Source: a virus. Taken from it: a stretch of DNA of 64,000 nt. Made by a program: the position numbers and the translations under genes. The notes beneath the pieces were generated by a model. That model was not told where the DNA came from and ran no database searches. It worked only from the letters and a program-made list of their open reading frames with translations. Of the stretch, positions 57,992-63,659 are shown piece after piece (the first letter of the stretch is position 1; the number at the start of each line of letters is the position of its first letter). Where the stretch lies: the IMG/VR virus record IMGVR_UViG_3300027754_003437, positions 1 to 64,000 of that record, one strand, 5' to 3'.

Positions 57992-58069
57992 ATAGCGGTG
58001 GCAGAGTGGTCAAATGCAAGGGATTGCAAATCCCTAAAATCGTGAGTTCGAATCTCACCCGCTATTCCA
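57992..58069 (+). tRNA. tRNA-Cys (GCA)
   Basis: Acceptor ATAGCGG/CCGCTAT, anticodon loop TTGCAAA in AGGGA/TCCCT, T discriminator as for Cys, CCA encoded. Confidence 0.92.
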
Positions 58070-58075
58070 AAATTA

Positions 58076-58163
58076 GGAAGTGTGGTCGAGTGGTCTATGG
58101 CTCTGGTCTTGAAAACCAGCGTATCGAAAGGTACCGTGAGTTCGAATCTCACCGCTTCCGCCA
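58076..58163 (+). tRNA. tRNA-Ser (TGA)
   Basis: Class II, 88 bases. Acceptor GGAAGTG/CGCTTCC, anticodon loop CTTGAAA in CTGGT/ACCAG, G discriminator, CCA. Confidence 0.93.
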
Positions 58164-58168
58164 AACAT

Positions 58169-58244
58169 GCATCCTTAACTCAGTTGGTAGAGTTCCTCGT
58201 TTACACCGAGGCTGTCGGCGGTTCGAGCCCGTCAGGATGTACCA
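58169..58244 (+). tRNA. tRNA-Val (TAC)
   Basis: Acceptor GCATCCT/AGGATGT, anticodon loop TTTACAC in CCTCG/CGAGG, CCA encoded. Confidence 0.93.
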
Positions 58245-58475
58245 TTACGCCTCTTTAGCTGATGTGGTCATAGCACTGGACTGAAAATCCAGGGAACCAG
58301 GGTCGGAACCTGGAGGAGGCACCACAAACGTAGTATCAAGTTTGAACTCTTTAGGTGGGTTGATCAGCATGGTATTGAGAGTGAACTTGCGAGTTGTGGT
58401 GGAATAAAATCGTTGTTGATAAACACCTTGTGCCTCTTGGGACAGGAATATCATAGCGTCGTCAGCGGTAATCAT
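58245..58475 (-). CDS. Antisense ORF crossing tRNA-Phe, leaderless late type
   Basis: A 76-residue minus-strand frame starting MITADDAMIFLSQEAQGVY. Its ATG is exactly 6 bases from a perfect minus-strand TATAAATA (58488-58481), as in the other leaderless genes. The last 25 residues are encoded by the complement of tRNA-Phe, so the gene may have been cut short when the tRNA joined the array. Function unknown; it could also be a remnant. Confidence 0.4.
   Translation of the reverse strand: MITADDAMIFLSQEAQGVYQQRFYSTTTRKFTLNTMLINPPKEFKLDTTFVVPPPGSDPGSLDFQSSAMTTSAKEA
58249..58324 (+). tRNA. tRNA-Phe (GAA)
   Basis: Acceptor GCCTCTT/AGGAGGC, anticodon loop CTGAAAA in CTGGA/TCCAG, CCA encoded. The T-loop (GTCGGAA) deviates from TTCRANY. 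Confidence 0.88.
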
Positions 58476-58480
58476 ACGCA

Positions 58481-58488
58481 TATTTATA
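58481..58488 (-). promoter_or_regulatory. Late promoter TATAAATA (minus strand)
   Basis: Perfect consensus reading leftward inside the tRNA array; it touches the first base of tRNA-Ile and predicts RNA starting at 58475, an ATG. Confidence 0.5.
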
Positions 58489-58561
58489 GCCGGATAGTTA
58501 AATGGTATAACGGTCGCTTGATAAGCGATTATTACAAGTTCAATTCTTGTTCTGGCTACCA
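58488..58561 (+). tRNA. tRNA-Ile (GAT)
   Basis: Acceptor AGCCGGA/TCTGGCT, anticodon loop TTGATAA, A discriminator, CCA encoded. Confidence 0.93.
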
Positions 58562-58583
58562 ATTTTTTAAAAGGAGATCTGTC

Positions 58584-58628
58584 ATGACAAGTGACAAGAG
58601 TGATAAGATAGCGGGGGTGAAACTTTAA
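58584..58628 (+). CDS. 14-residue peptide ORF overlapping tRNA-Lys
   Basis: MTSDKSDKIAGVKL with an AAGGAG site 8 bases upstream. It runs 16 bases into tRNA-Lys. It may be chance, or a translated leader that affects tRNA processing. Confidence 0.3.
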   Translation: MTSDKSDKIAGVKL

Positions 58629-58686
58629 GGTGAAGTAACTGGCTTTTAACCAGTAAAACTCGGATCGTTCCCGAGCACCCCTACCA
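58613..58686 (+). tRNA. tRNA-Lys (TTT)
   Basis: Acceptor GGGGGTG/CACCCCT, anticodon loop CTTTTAA in ACTGG/CCAGT, CCA encoded. The T-loop is ATCGTTC, with A at position 54 as in tRNA-Asp. Confidence 0.9.
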
Positions 58687-58792
58687 TAAGCAAACACATT
58701 ACTAACGCCTCAGCGAAGGGTTCCGGTTACCCTGTAGCGATTAATAACTAAGCCAGCAGATGGGTTCGCTGGATGTAGTGTGTTTGCTTATG
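58685..58792 (+). ncRNA. Compact structured RNA element between tRNA-Lys and tRNA-Arg
   Basis: An 18-bp stem (58685-58702 with 58775-58792, one G-U pair) encloses 72 bases holding AGGGT/ACCCT and CCAGC/GCTGG hairpins. The left arm begins inside the CCA of tRNA-Lys and the right arm ends 5 bases before tRNA-Arg. No gene is present. It may be a processing signal or a small stable RNA. Confidence 0.6.
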
Positions 58793-58797
58793 TTAAG

Positions 58798-58874
58798 CGG
58801 TCCTTAACTCAATTGGATAGAGTGCCAGTCTTCGAAACTGGAAGTTGGGAGTTCAAATCTCTCAGGACCGGCCA
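58798..58874 (+). tRNA. tRNA-Arg (TCG)
   Basis: Acceptor CGGTCCT/AGGACCG, anticodon loop CTTCGAA in CCAGT/ACTGG, CCA encoded. Confidence 0.93.
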
Positions 58875-58880
58875 ATCAAC

Positions 58881-58956
58881 GGTGTCTGTCGCCAAGTGGT
58901 AAGGCCTCGGGTTGTGATCCCGATATGCGTGGGTTCGATCCCCATCAGACACCCCA
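58881..58956 (+). tRNA. tRNA-His (GTG)
   Basis: Acceptor GTGTCTG/CAGACAC with an encoded extra G at -1 opposite C73, the His identity pair. Anticodon loop TTGTGAT, CCA encoded. Confidence 0.93.
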
Positions 58957-58958
58957 AT

Positions 58959-59033
58959 GGATGAGTAGCATAATGGTAGTGCGCCTCCTTCATACGGAGT
59001 TAAGTGGTAGTTCGACTCTACTCTCATCCACCA
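58959..59033 (+). tRNA. tRNA with CAT anticodon (Met or Ile2)
   Basis: Acceptor GGATGAG/CTCATCC, anticodon loop TTCATAC, CCA encoded. Third CAT tRNA of the window; one of the two non-initiator copies may be the lysidine-type tRNA-Ile. Confidence 0.88.
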
Positions 59034-59043
59034 AGTTTTTTGT

Positions 59044-59117
59044 TCGGGAATAGTGTAATGGTAACACTACAGACTTTGACTCTGTCATTCTAGGTTCGAG
59101 CCCTAGTTCCCGTGCCA
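59044..59117 (+). tRNA. tRNA-Gln (TTG)
   Basis: Acceptor TCGGGAA/TTCCCGT with an open 1-72 pair (U-U), compatible with Gln identity, which favours a weak first pair. Anticodon loop CTTTGAC, G discriminator, CCA. Confidence 0.9.
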
Positions 59118-59124
59118 GTATTCA

Positions 59125-59201
59125 GCCCCGATGACGGAATTGGTATACGTGTTGGTCTTAGAAGCCAAATTTTGAGAGTTCGAGTCTCTCTTGGGGCACC
59201 A
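59125..59201 (+). tRNA. tRNA-Leu (TAG) with short variable arm
   Basis: Acceptor GCCCCGA/TTGGGGC, anticodon loop CTTAGAA in TTGGT/GCCAA, T-arm GAGAGTTCGAGTCTCTC, CCA encoded. Only about 5 bases separate anticodon and T stems, whereas bacterial tRNA-Leu normally has a long class II arm. Confidence 0.88.
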
Positions 59202-59225
59202 TAATAAAACTGTAATGTTTATCAG

Positions 59226-59233
59226 GTTAAATA
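59226..59233 (+). promoter_or_regulatory. T4-type late promoter-like motif (GTTAAATA)
   Basis: TAAATA ends 9 bases before the ATG at 59242, predicting a leader of about 3 bases. Confidence 0.4.
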
Positions 59234-59241
59234 GAAGGCAA

Positions 59242-59715
59242 ATGATGAAAAAACTAGACATTGACCAAGTGGCAGAATTCATTCGGACTCAAACACCCGA
59301 AACTCGAATCTATCTTGGTTGTGATAGTGAACGTATCAAAGTTGACGGTGCTTGGCATGCTGACTATGTGCTGGCTATCGTGGTTCATATCAACGGCAAC
59401 AACGGTTGCAAATTGTTTGGTGAAGTGCAACGTGAGCGTGACTGGGATCAACGAGCCAGTCGCCCCAGTTTGCGGCTCATGACCGAAGTGTACAAAGTAA
59501 GCGAATTGTACCTAAAACTGGCCGAAGTACTAGAAGGGCGTGAAGTTGAAGTTCACCTGGACATCAATCCCAACGAAATGCATGGATCAAGTTGTGTGAT
59601 TTCACAGGCCATTGGTTACATCAAGGGTGTGTGTAATGTTATACCTTTTGTCAAACCTGATGCGTTTGCGGCTTCATATGCCGCAGATCGATTCAAAGGT
59701 CTACGTGCAGCCTAA
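59242..59715 (+). CDS. DUF458-type RNase H-like protein
   Basis: A 157-residue protein. IYLGCDSERIK (Asp in GxDS), an LAIVVHINGNNG strand pair, and HLDINPNEMHGSS with a terminal Asp/Glu pattern match the DUF458 (YkuK) RNase H-like family. Members have the acidic layout of nucleases, but activity is mostly untested. Two adjacent ATGs (59242, 59245) are possible starts. It lies in the tRNA array. Confidence 0.7.
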   Translation: MMKKLDIDQVAEFIRTQTPETRIYLGCDSERIKVDGAWHADYVLAIVVHINGNNGCKLFGEVQRERDWDQRASRPSLRLMTEVYKVSELYLKLAEVLEGREVEVHLDINPNEMHGSSCVISQAIGYIKGVCNVIPFVKPDAFAASYAADRFKGLRAA

Positions 59716-59725
59716 CAAGCGAAAG

Positions 59726-59786
59726 CAACACGGCTCTGTCCTCTGTGTGCTGGCCACTCCCGGAAGTTGGCACATACGACAGGGTT
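59726..59786 (+). terminator. Imperfect hairpin with T-run before tRNA-Gly
   Basis: CTGTC (about 59737) with GACAG (about 59778), plus TGTGTGC/GCACATA and GGCC/TTGGC inside, followed by GGGTTTTTC. Probably ends the DUF458 transcript. Confidence 0.5.
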
Positions 59787-59796
59787 TTTCTCAAAT

Positions 59797-59870
59797 GCGG
59801 GATTGGTGAAGTGGTATCTCGAAACCTTGCCAAGGTTTAGTGACGAGTTCGATTCTCGTATCCCGCTCCA
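59797..59870 (+). tRNA. tRNA-Gly (GCC), copy 2
   Basis: Acceptor GCGGGAT/ATCCCGC, anticodon loop TTGCCAA in AAACC/GGTTT, T discriminator, CCA encoded. Last tRNA of the array. Confidence 0.93.
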
Positions 59871-59919
59871 AATTGGTAATTGATAATACATAACTCTTGG
59901 ACCTTATTGGGTTGTCTAG

Positions 59920-59927
59920 TATAAATA
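59920..59927 (+). promoter_or_regulatory. Late promoter TATAAATA
   Basis: Perfect consensus 25 bases before the ATG at 59952; an AGGAG site lies in the leader. Confidence 0.65.
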
Positions 59928-59951
59928 CTTCAAAGCATATAGGAGATTATC

Positions 59952-60275
59952 ATGCGTACAACTACTGTAGTCAACGGGGGATTTGCCCATCATAACTTAT
60001 CTGGAAGCGATTTTACAACAGCAATATCTGTCTTCCAAGCACAAGCACAATCAGTTTTAGAAACATTTGCAACAACGCACGGAGTTTCAAGTAATAATGT
60101 TGTTAGTGAATCAGTTGTTGAAAGCGTGTCTGAAAGCTCACCAAGATCTGTGGTTCGGTCCTGGCCAGATCTAGCCACAGCACAAGCCTGGGCTGATCTT
60201 GTTTCAGCAGGAAATTTAGGCCAAGGACTTGAATTTCCGGCAATGATCATCAGTGCCCAAGTCGATCCTGAATAA
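59952..60275 (+). CDS. Hypothetical protein
   Basis: A 107-residue protein with AGGAG before the ATG and a perfect late promoter upstream. Ser/Val-rich with a helical middle (AISVFQAQAQSVLETFATTH) and no cysteine. Late expression and composition suit a small virion protein. No family recognised. Confidence 0.55.
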   Translation: MRTTTVVNGGFAHHNLSGSDFTTAISVFQAQAQSVLETFATTHGVSSNNVVSESVVESVSESSPRSVVRSWPDLATAQAWADLVSAGNLGQGLEFPAMIISAQVDPE

Positions 60276-60294
60276 TTATAACAATATCAGTGTA

Positions 60295-60302
60295 GATAAA
60301 TA
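60295..60302 (+). promoter_or_regulatory. Late promoter-like GATAAATA
   Basis: Ends 9 bases before the ATG at 60311; no Shine-Dalgarno sequence in between. Confidence 0.5.
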
Positions 60303-60310
60303 ATTGCATC

Positions 60311-61162
60311 ATGCAGATTACTAAACTACGACCATTTGGCGCAGAAGTCATAGGTCTTGATTGTTCTCAACCGCTTGAAGACAACGTAGTTGCTGAATTA
60401 AAATCAATTCATCTTCAAGAGCATTTGTTGATATTTCGTGATCAACCAATCACCCCTGACCAACTTATTGCTCTTTCTAGCAATTTTGGTAATCTATCAA
60501 CATATAATCATCCTGTACTAGATTATCCTTTGCCGGGGCATCCTGAAGTGCTGGTGGTGAGCAATGTAATCAAAGATTCTCGGCCCATTGGTATTCGAGA
60601 TGCAGGACTATACTGGCACTCTGACAGCAGTTGGAAAGAATACCCGTATGCAGGAGCATTTTTGCATGCTCAGGTGTTACCTGCTCAAGGTGGAGATACC
60701 CTGTTTGCTGATCAACAAGCCGCATATGATGGTCTCAGTACAGACATGAAACAACAACTGCAAGGCCTGCGAGCCGAGCATGTGTATTATCATAAGTACG
60801 ACGAATTACAATCTCAAAATCCCTATCGTCCAGATCTATCTACAGAACAGCGGGCTAAAAATCCCCCTCGCCTGCAATCTATTGTACAACAACATCCAGT
60901 AGGTGGGTTTAAGACTTTGTTAGTAAACCCACATTTTACTTCCAGGATTGATGGCTTGCCCGAACAACAAGGTCAAGAACTTTTGCAATTTTTATTCGAG
61001 CATACCACCAAGCCACAATATGTTTATCGACACAAATGGAAACCATTTGATATTGTGTTTTGGGACAATCGTTCATTGATGCATTTGGCCACCGGTACCC
61101 CAGATGACTGTCCACGTGTTATGCATAGAACTTGTCTTGTTAGCACTTCCAGAGTGGCATGA
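60311..61162 (+). CDS. TauD/TfdA-family 2OG-Fe(II) dioxygenase
   Basis: A 283-residue protein, typical family length. WHSDSS gives His103 and Asp105, and SLMHLATG the distal His258; CPRVMHRTCL carries the 2-oxoglutarate-binding Arg. VIGLDCSQPL and LIFRDQPITPDQ match the N-terminal fold. Family members oxidise taurine, other sulfonates, 2,4-D-like acids or similar small molecules. It would let the infected cell gain sulfur or carbon, but the substrate is not evident. Confidence 0.88.
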   Translation: MQITKLRPFGAEVIGLDCSQPLEDNVVAELKSIHLQEHLLIFRDQPITPDQLIALSSNFGNLSTYNHPVLDYPLPGHPEVLVVSNVIKDSRPIGIRDAGLYWHSDSSWKEYPYAGAFLHAQVLPAQGGDTLFADQQAAYDGLSTDMKQQLQGLRAEHVYYHKYDELQSQNPYRPDLSTEQRAKNPPRLQSIVQQHPVGGFKTLLVNPHFTSRIDGLPEQQGQELLQFLFEHTTKPQYVYRHKWKPFDIVFWDNRSLMHLATGTPDDCPRVMHRTCLVSTSRVA

Positions 61163-61201
61163 TACTATTGCTGACATAGAAAAATTCAATGGCAAAACCT
61201 C

Positions 61202-61231
61202 TTGACTTAGGCTACAACTATACTATATAAT
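61202..61231 (+). promoter_or_regulatory. sigma70-type promoter for rubrerythrin
   Basis: TTGACT (61202), 18-base spacer, TATAAT (61226), then AAGGAGG before the ATG at 61255. Confidence 0.8.
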
Positions 61232-61254
61232 AGTGTTGTCTACAAGGAGGAAAT

Positions 61255-61692
61255 ATGACACAATCTGTAAAAGGTACACTTACCGAACAAAACTTGAAAG
61301 CGGCATTTGCCGGTGAAAGCCAAGCCAATCGCCGCTATCTATATTTTGCAAACATGGCCGACGTGGCCGGCGACAATGACATTTCAGCCCTGTTCCGTAG
61401 CACAGCCGAAGGTGAAACAGGACACGCACATGGTCACATGGAATACTTGATTGATGGTGGTTCTGGAGATCCTGCCACAGGAATGACAGCCAAGACCACT
61501 GCTGAAGCACTGGAATCAGCCATACACGGCGAAACACATGAGTACACCGACATGTATCCTGGCATGGCAAAAACTGCTAGAGACGAAGGCTTGGACGAAA
61601 TTGCTGACTGGTTTGAAACCCTGGCCAAGGCCGAACGTTCACATGCCAATCGCTTTACCAAAGCATTGACTGCTCACAAAGAAGCACAATAA
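61255..61692 (+). CDS. Rubrerythrin (ferritin-like domain only)
   Basis: A 145-residue di-iron protein. [40 protein letters not shown] and [10 protein letters not shown] place the Glu/His ligands of a rubrerythrin four-helix bundle. It reduces hydrogen peroxide. The usual C-terminal rubredoxin domain is absent and is encoded by the next gene. Strong AAGGAGG site and its own promoter. Confidence 0.93.
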   Translation: MTQSVKGTLTEQNLKAAFAGESQANRRYLYFANMADVAGDNDISALFRSTAEGETGHAHGHMEYLIDGGSGDPATGMTAKTTAEALESAIHGETHEYTDMYPGMAKTARDEGLDEIADWFETLAKAERSHANRFTKALTAHKEAQ

Positions 61693-61701
61693 GGAATTAC
61701 C

Positions 61702-61830
61702 ATGGAATACGTATGCACTGTATGTGGACATGTCCATAATGAAGAGACAGATGGCAAGTTTGAAGATTTGCCAAAATACTACAACTGTCCAGAGTGTGGT
61801 TGCGGTAAAGAAGAATATCAGCCATTGTAA
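61702..61830 (+). CDS. Rubredoxin
   Basis: A 42-residue protein. VCTVCGHVHN and NCPECGCGKEEY supply the two CxxCG loops that bind one iron. Nine bases separate it from the rubrerythrin gene. It probably gives electrons to rubrerythrin, replacing the fused domain of bacterial homologues. GGAATT lies before the start. Confidence 0.88.
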   Translation: MEYVCTVCGHVHNEETDGKFEDLPKYYNCPECGCGKEEYQPL

Positions 61831-61831
61831 C

Positions 61832-61860
61832 TTGACAATGATGTAGGACTATGTTACAAT
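61832..61860 (+). promoter_or_regulatory. sigma70-type promoter
   Basis: TTGACA (61832), 17-base spacer, TACAAT (61855). Starts directly after the rubredoxin stop. Confidence 0.75.
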
Positions 61861-61886
61861 AGTTCTACATTATTACACAGGTGTAT

Positions 61887-62189
61887 ATGAGCAACGATCT
61901 AGCCCGATACTTAAACTCCAAACGTCGCCACAAAACAGATGTGGCAATTTCCAGGCAAGTAAAGATTGCCCGATCACACAATACATACAATCAGGCAAAT
62001 CTTAAACAACCACATAGACTGGCCAAACACCATGCCATGGATTGTGGCAACCCCGGTTGTTTTTTATGCGGTAACCCACGCAAGACACACAAGGATCGAC
62101 TTACAACACAAGAAAAGCGACTGTTCCAAGATCTGGAAGAGATCAAAGATAGACACTTAAACGGATTATCAAAGCACCAAGATGAATAA
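61887..62189 (+). CDS. Small basic protein with Cys-Cys knuckle
   Basis: A 100-residue protein; Met 61887 is preferred to the GTG two codons earlier. MDCGNPGCFLCGNPRKTHKD holds three Cys in a zinc-knuckle-like order with basic residues, followed by LTTQEKRLFQDLEE. Similar small proteins are common in T4-like phages of water bacteria. Probably binds nucleic acid; function unknown. Confidence 0.55.
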   Translation: MSNDLARYLNSKRRHKTDVAISRQVKIARSHNTYNQANLKQPHRLAKHHAMDCGNPGCFLCGNPRKTHKDRLTTQEKRLFQDLEEIKDRHLNGLSKHQDE

Positions 62190-62832
62190 CATACAGACTG
62201 GTAATGTGATCAAAATTAATTTGCCTGCACCGTCAATCGATTTGATCAATGCAGTACAAAGTTATGCTGATTCCTATGCGTGTGATCCAGATCACAAGCG
62301 ATGGTTGGATGAGTTTCATGGTAATAAAATTAATTCTGTGCATCATTATTTTGGTAATCCAGATTTTTTAACACAACTGATCAAAGATGAGTTCCAATCG
62401 TTTTTTCCTCGCCATGAAATTAGTGGTATGATAGGAATTATGAAAAACACACAAGATACGCCGGCATGCTTGCCGCCACATTGTGATCGTTCTAGAGCAA
62501 TTGGTTTGAACTATTTTATAACTTTAGGTGGCAATGATGTAAAAACTGTATTTTACGATCGTGTTGAACCTATTGTTGGGGTGTCTACAAATATTCCTTA
62601 CACTGAAATAAATTCTGTTGAACAATATGTATTCAAGCAAGATTGGTATTGTTACAACGTGAATCGTTGTCATAGTGTAGAAAATATAGAATCTACTAGA
62701 TTATTCATAGCCATAAAATTGGTTAGATTAGATCTAGATCCTGATCAAGATAGCAGGGGTAATCTTTGTGATTTTGATTATACACTATCTGACTTTCAAG
62801 TTGATTATCCGCATCTTTACATTAACATTTAA
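62182..62832 (+). CDS. 2OG-Fe(II) oxygenase-like protein
   Basis: A 216-residue protein overlapping the previous stop by 8 bases. LPPHCDRSRAIGLNYFITLGG (HxD in PHCD) and NRCHSVENIESTRLFIAIKL (distal His with Arg nine residues later) follow the jelly-roll order of prolyl-hydroxylase-type enzymes. Substrate unknown. It is one of three such candidates in the window. Confidence 0.6.
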   Translation: MNNIQTGNVIKINLPAPSIDLINAVQSYADSYACDPDHKRWLDEFHGNKINSVHHYFGNPDFLTQLIKDEFQSFFPRHEISGMIGIMKNTQDTPACLPPHCDRSRAIGLNYFITLGGNDVKTVFYDRVEPIVGVSTNIPYTEINSVEQYVFKQDWYCYNVNRCHSVENIESTRLFIAIKLVRLDLDPDQDSRGNLCDFDYTLSDFQVDYPHLYINI

Positions 62833-62845
62833 CCAAAGGACCAAG

Positions 62846-63136
62846 ATGAATAACGTACAAAACATTCAAGACGCAATCAGATATGAATCAACACTGGGGC
62901 TCAGCAATGAAGCCGCAGTTGAGGCAGTAGAAAACCGTTACGACCTAGTGCTGATTGGTGCTCGTCGTGCTAGAGAACTAGGCCGCGGCGACAAGCCAAA
63001 GATTGATGGTCCTAAACACAGTGCAGTAGTCACGGCTCTCAAAGAGATCGAACACCGGTTGATCGGTCGTGAGTATCTGTACAAGCAGTTGGACATCGAA
63101 CCACGTCGTCGCTTCAAGGAATATGGCGGATTCTGA
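62846..63136 (+). CDS. rpoZ: RNA polymerase omega-subunit-like protein
   Basis: A 96-residue protein with AAAGGA before its ATG. VENRYDLVLIGARRARELGRG (residues 27-47, in two parts) followed by SAVVTALKEIEHRLI is the bacterial omega pattern (NRFDLV..AARRAR, then TxxALxEI). Omega helps assemble the beta-prime subunit. A phage copy could stabilise or redirect host RNA polymerase, in line with the two promoter classes seen here. Confidence 0.8.
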   Translation: MNNVQNIQDAIRYESTLGLSNEAAVEAVENRYDLVLIGARRARELGRGDKPKIDGPKHSAVVTALKEIEHRLIGREYLYKQLDIEPRRRFKEYGGF

Positions 63137-63599
63137 TCAGCCAAACTCAGCCAAGGGCCGTGAAAGTTTTGATGTCACCACTGGCAATACTCTAGTACAT
63201 TTTTTCAACAGAAATGTAACACCTTACGCTACCAGCACACTAGGTCCTACATTTGATCTTGTGCCTGTTGAGAAGCAAAAGGACTTGATGATCAACCATG
63301 CCAGGATGTATGCCCAGCAGGAATACGATCGCATAATGGAATTGGTCACAGTACTGCAACGCCAAGCGGATGACATTCGACGTAGACTGGATGTTACTGA
63401 TGCAGTATATGCCGCAGAATACAGTTTTCAGATCGTGATGGGTCATTGCTATTGGTTGGTATGGCACAAGAGGCATAACAAAAATCTACTGGTACTTACT
63501 GGACCCGACGATTGGAACACTGGCGTGCCAGAAGATTACCAGTACCTAATGCAGGTCAAGTACATGGGTGATCATACCTGGCAAGAAGTAATAACTTAG
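63123..63599 (+). CDS. DUF2452-like protein
   Basis: A 158-residue protein. Met 63123 gives a 14-base overlap with the omega gene. TLVHFFNRNVTPYATSTLGP, AQQEYDRI and RRRLDVTDAVYAAEYSF match the DUF2452 pattern, with GHCYWLVW and a GDHTW ending. The family has no known role. The gene order with omega may reflect co-expression. Confidence 0.6.
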   Translation: MADSDQPNSAKGRESFDVTTGNTLVHFFNRNVTPYATSTLGPTFDLVPVEKQKDLMINHARMYAQQEYDRIMELVTVLQRQADDIRRRLDVTDAVYAAEYSFQIVMGHCYWLVWHKRHNKNLLVLTGPDDWNTGVPEDYQYLMQVKYMGDHTWQEVIT

Positions 63600-63605
63600 T
63601 ACTAC

Positions 63606-63634
63606 TTGACCAGATATTCCCAAAATGCTATAAT
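63606..63634 (+). promoter_or_regulatory. sigma70-type promoter
   Basis: TTGACC (63606), 17-base spacer, TATAAT (63629), then AAAGGAG before the ATG at 63660. Confidence 0.8.
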
Positions 63635-63659
63635 TAACAATTACAGAAAGGAGCACAAG

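Noticed and set aside
47604-59870. Suppressor tRNA or stop-codon recoding
   Set aside because: No anticodon matches a stop codon, and TAA, TGA and TAG all end well-supported genes.
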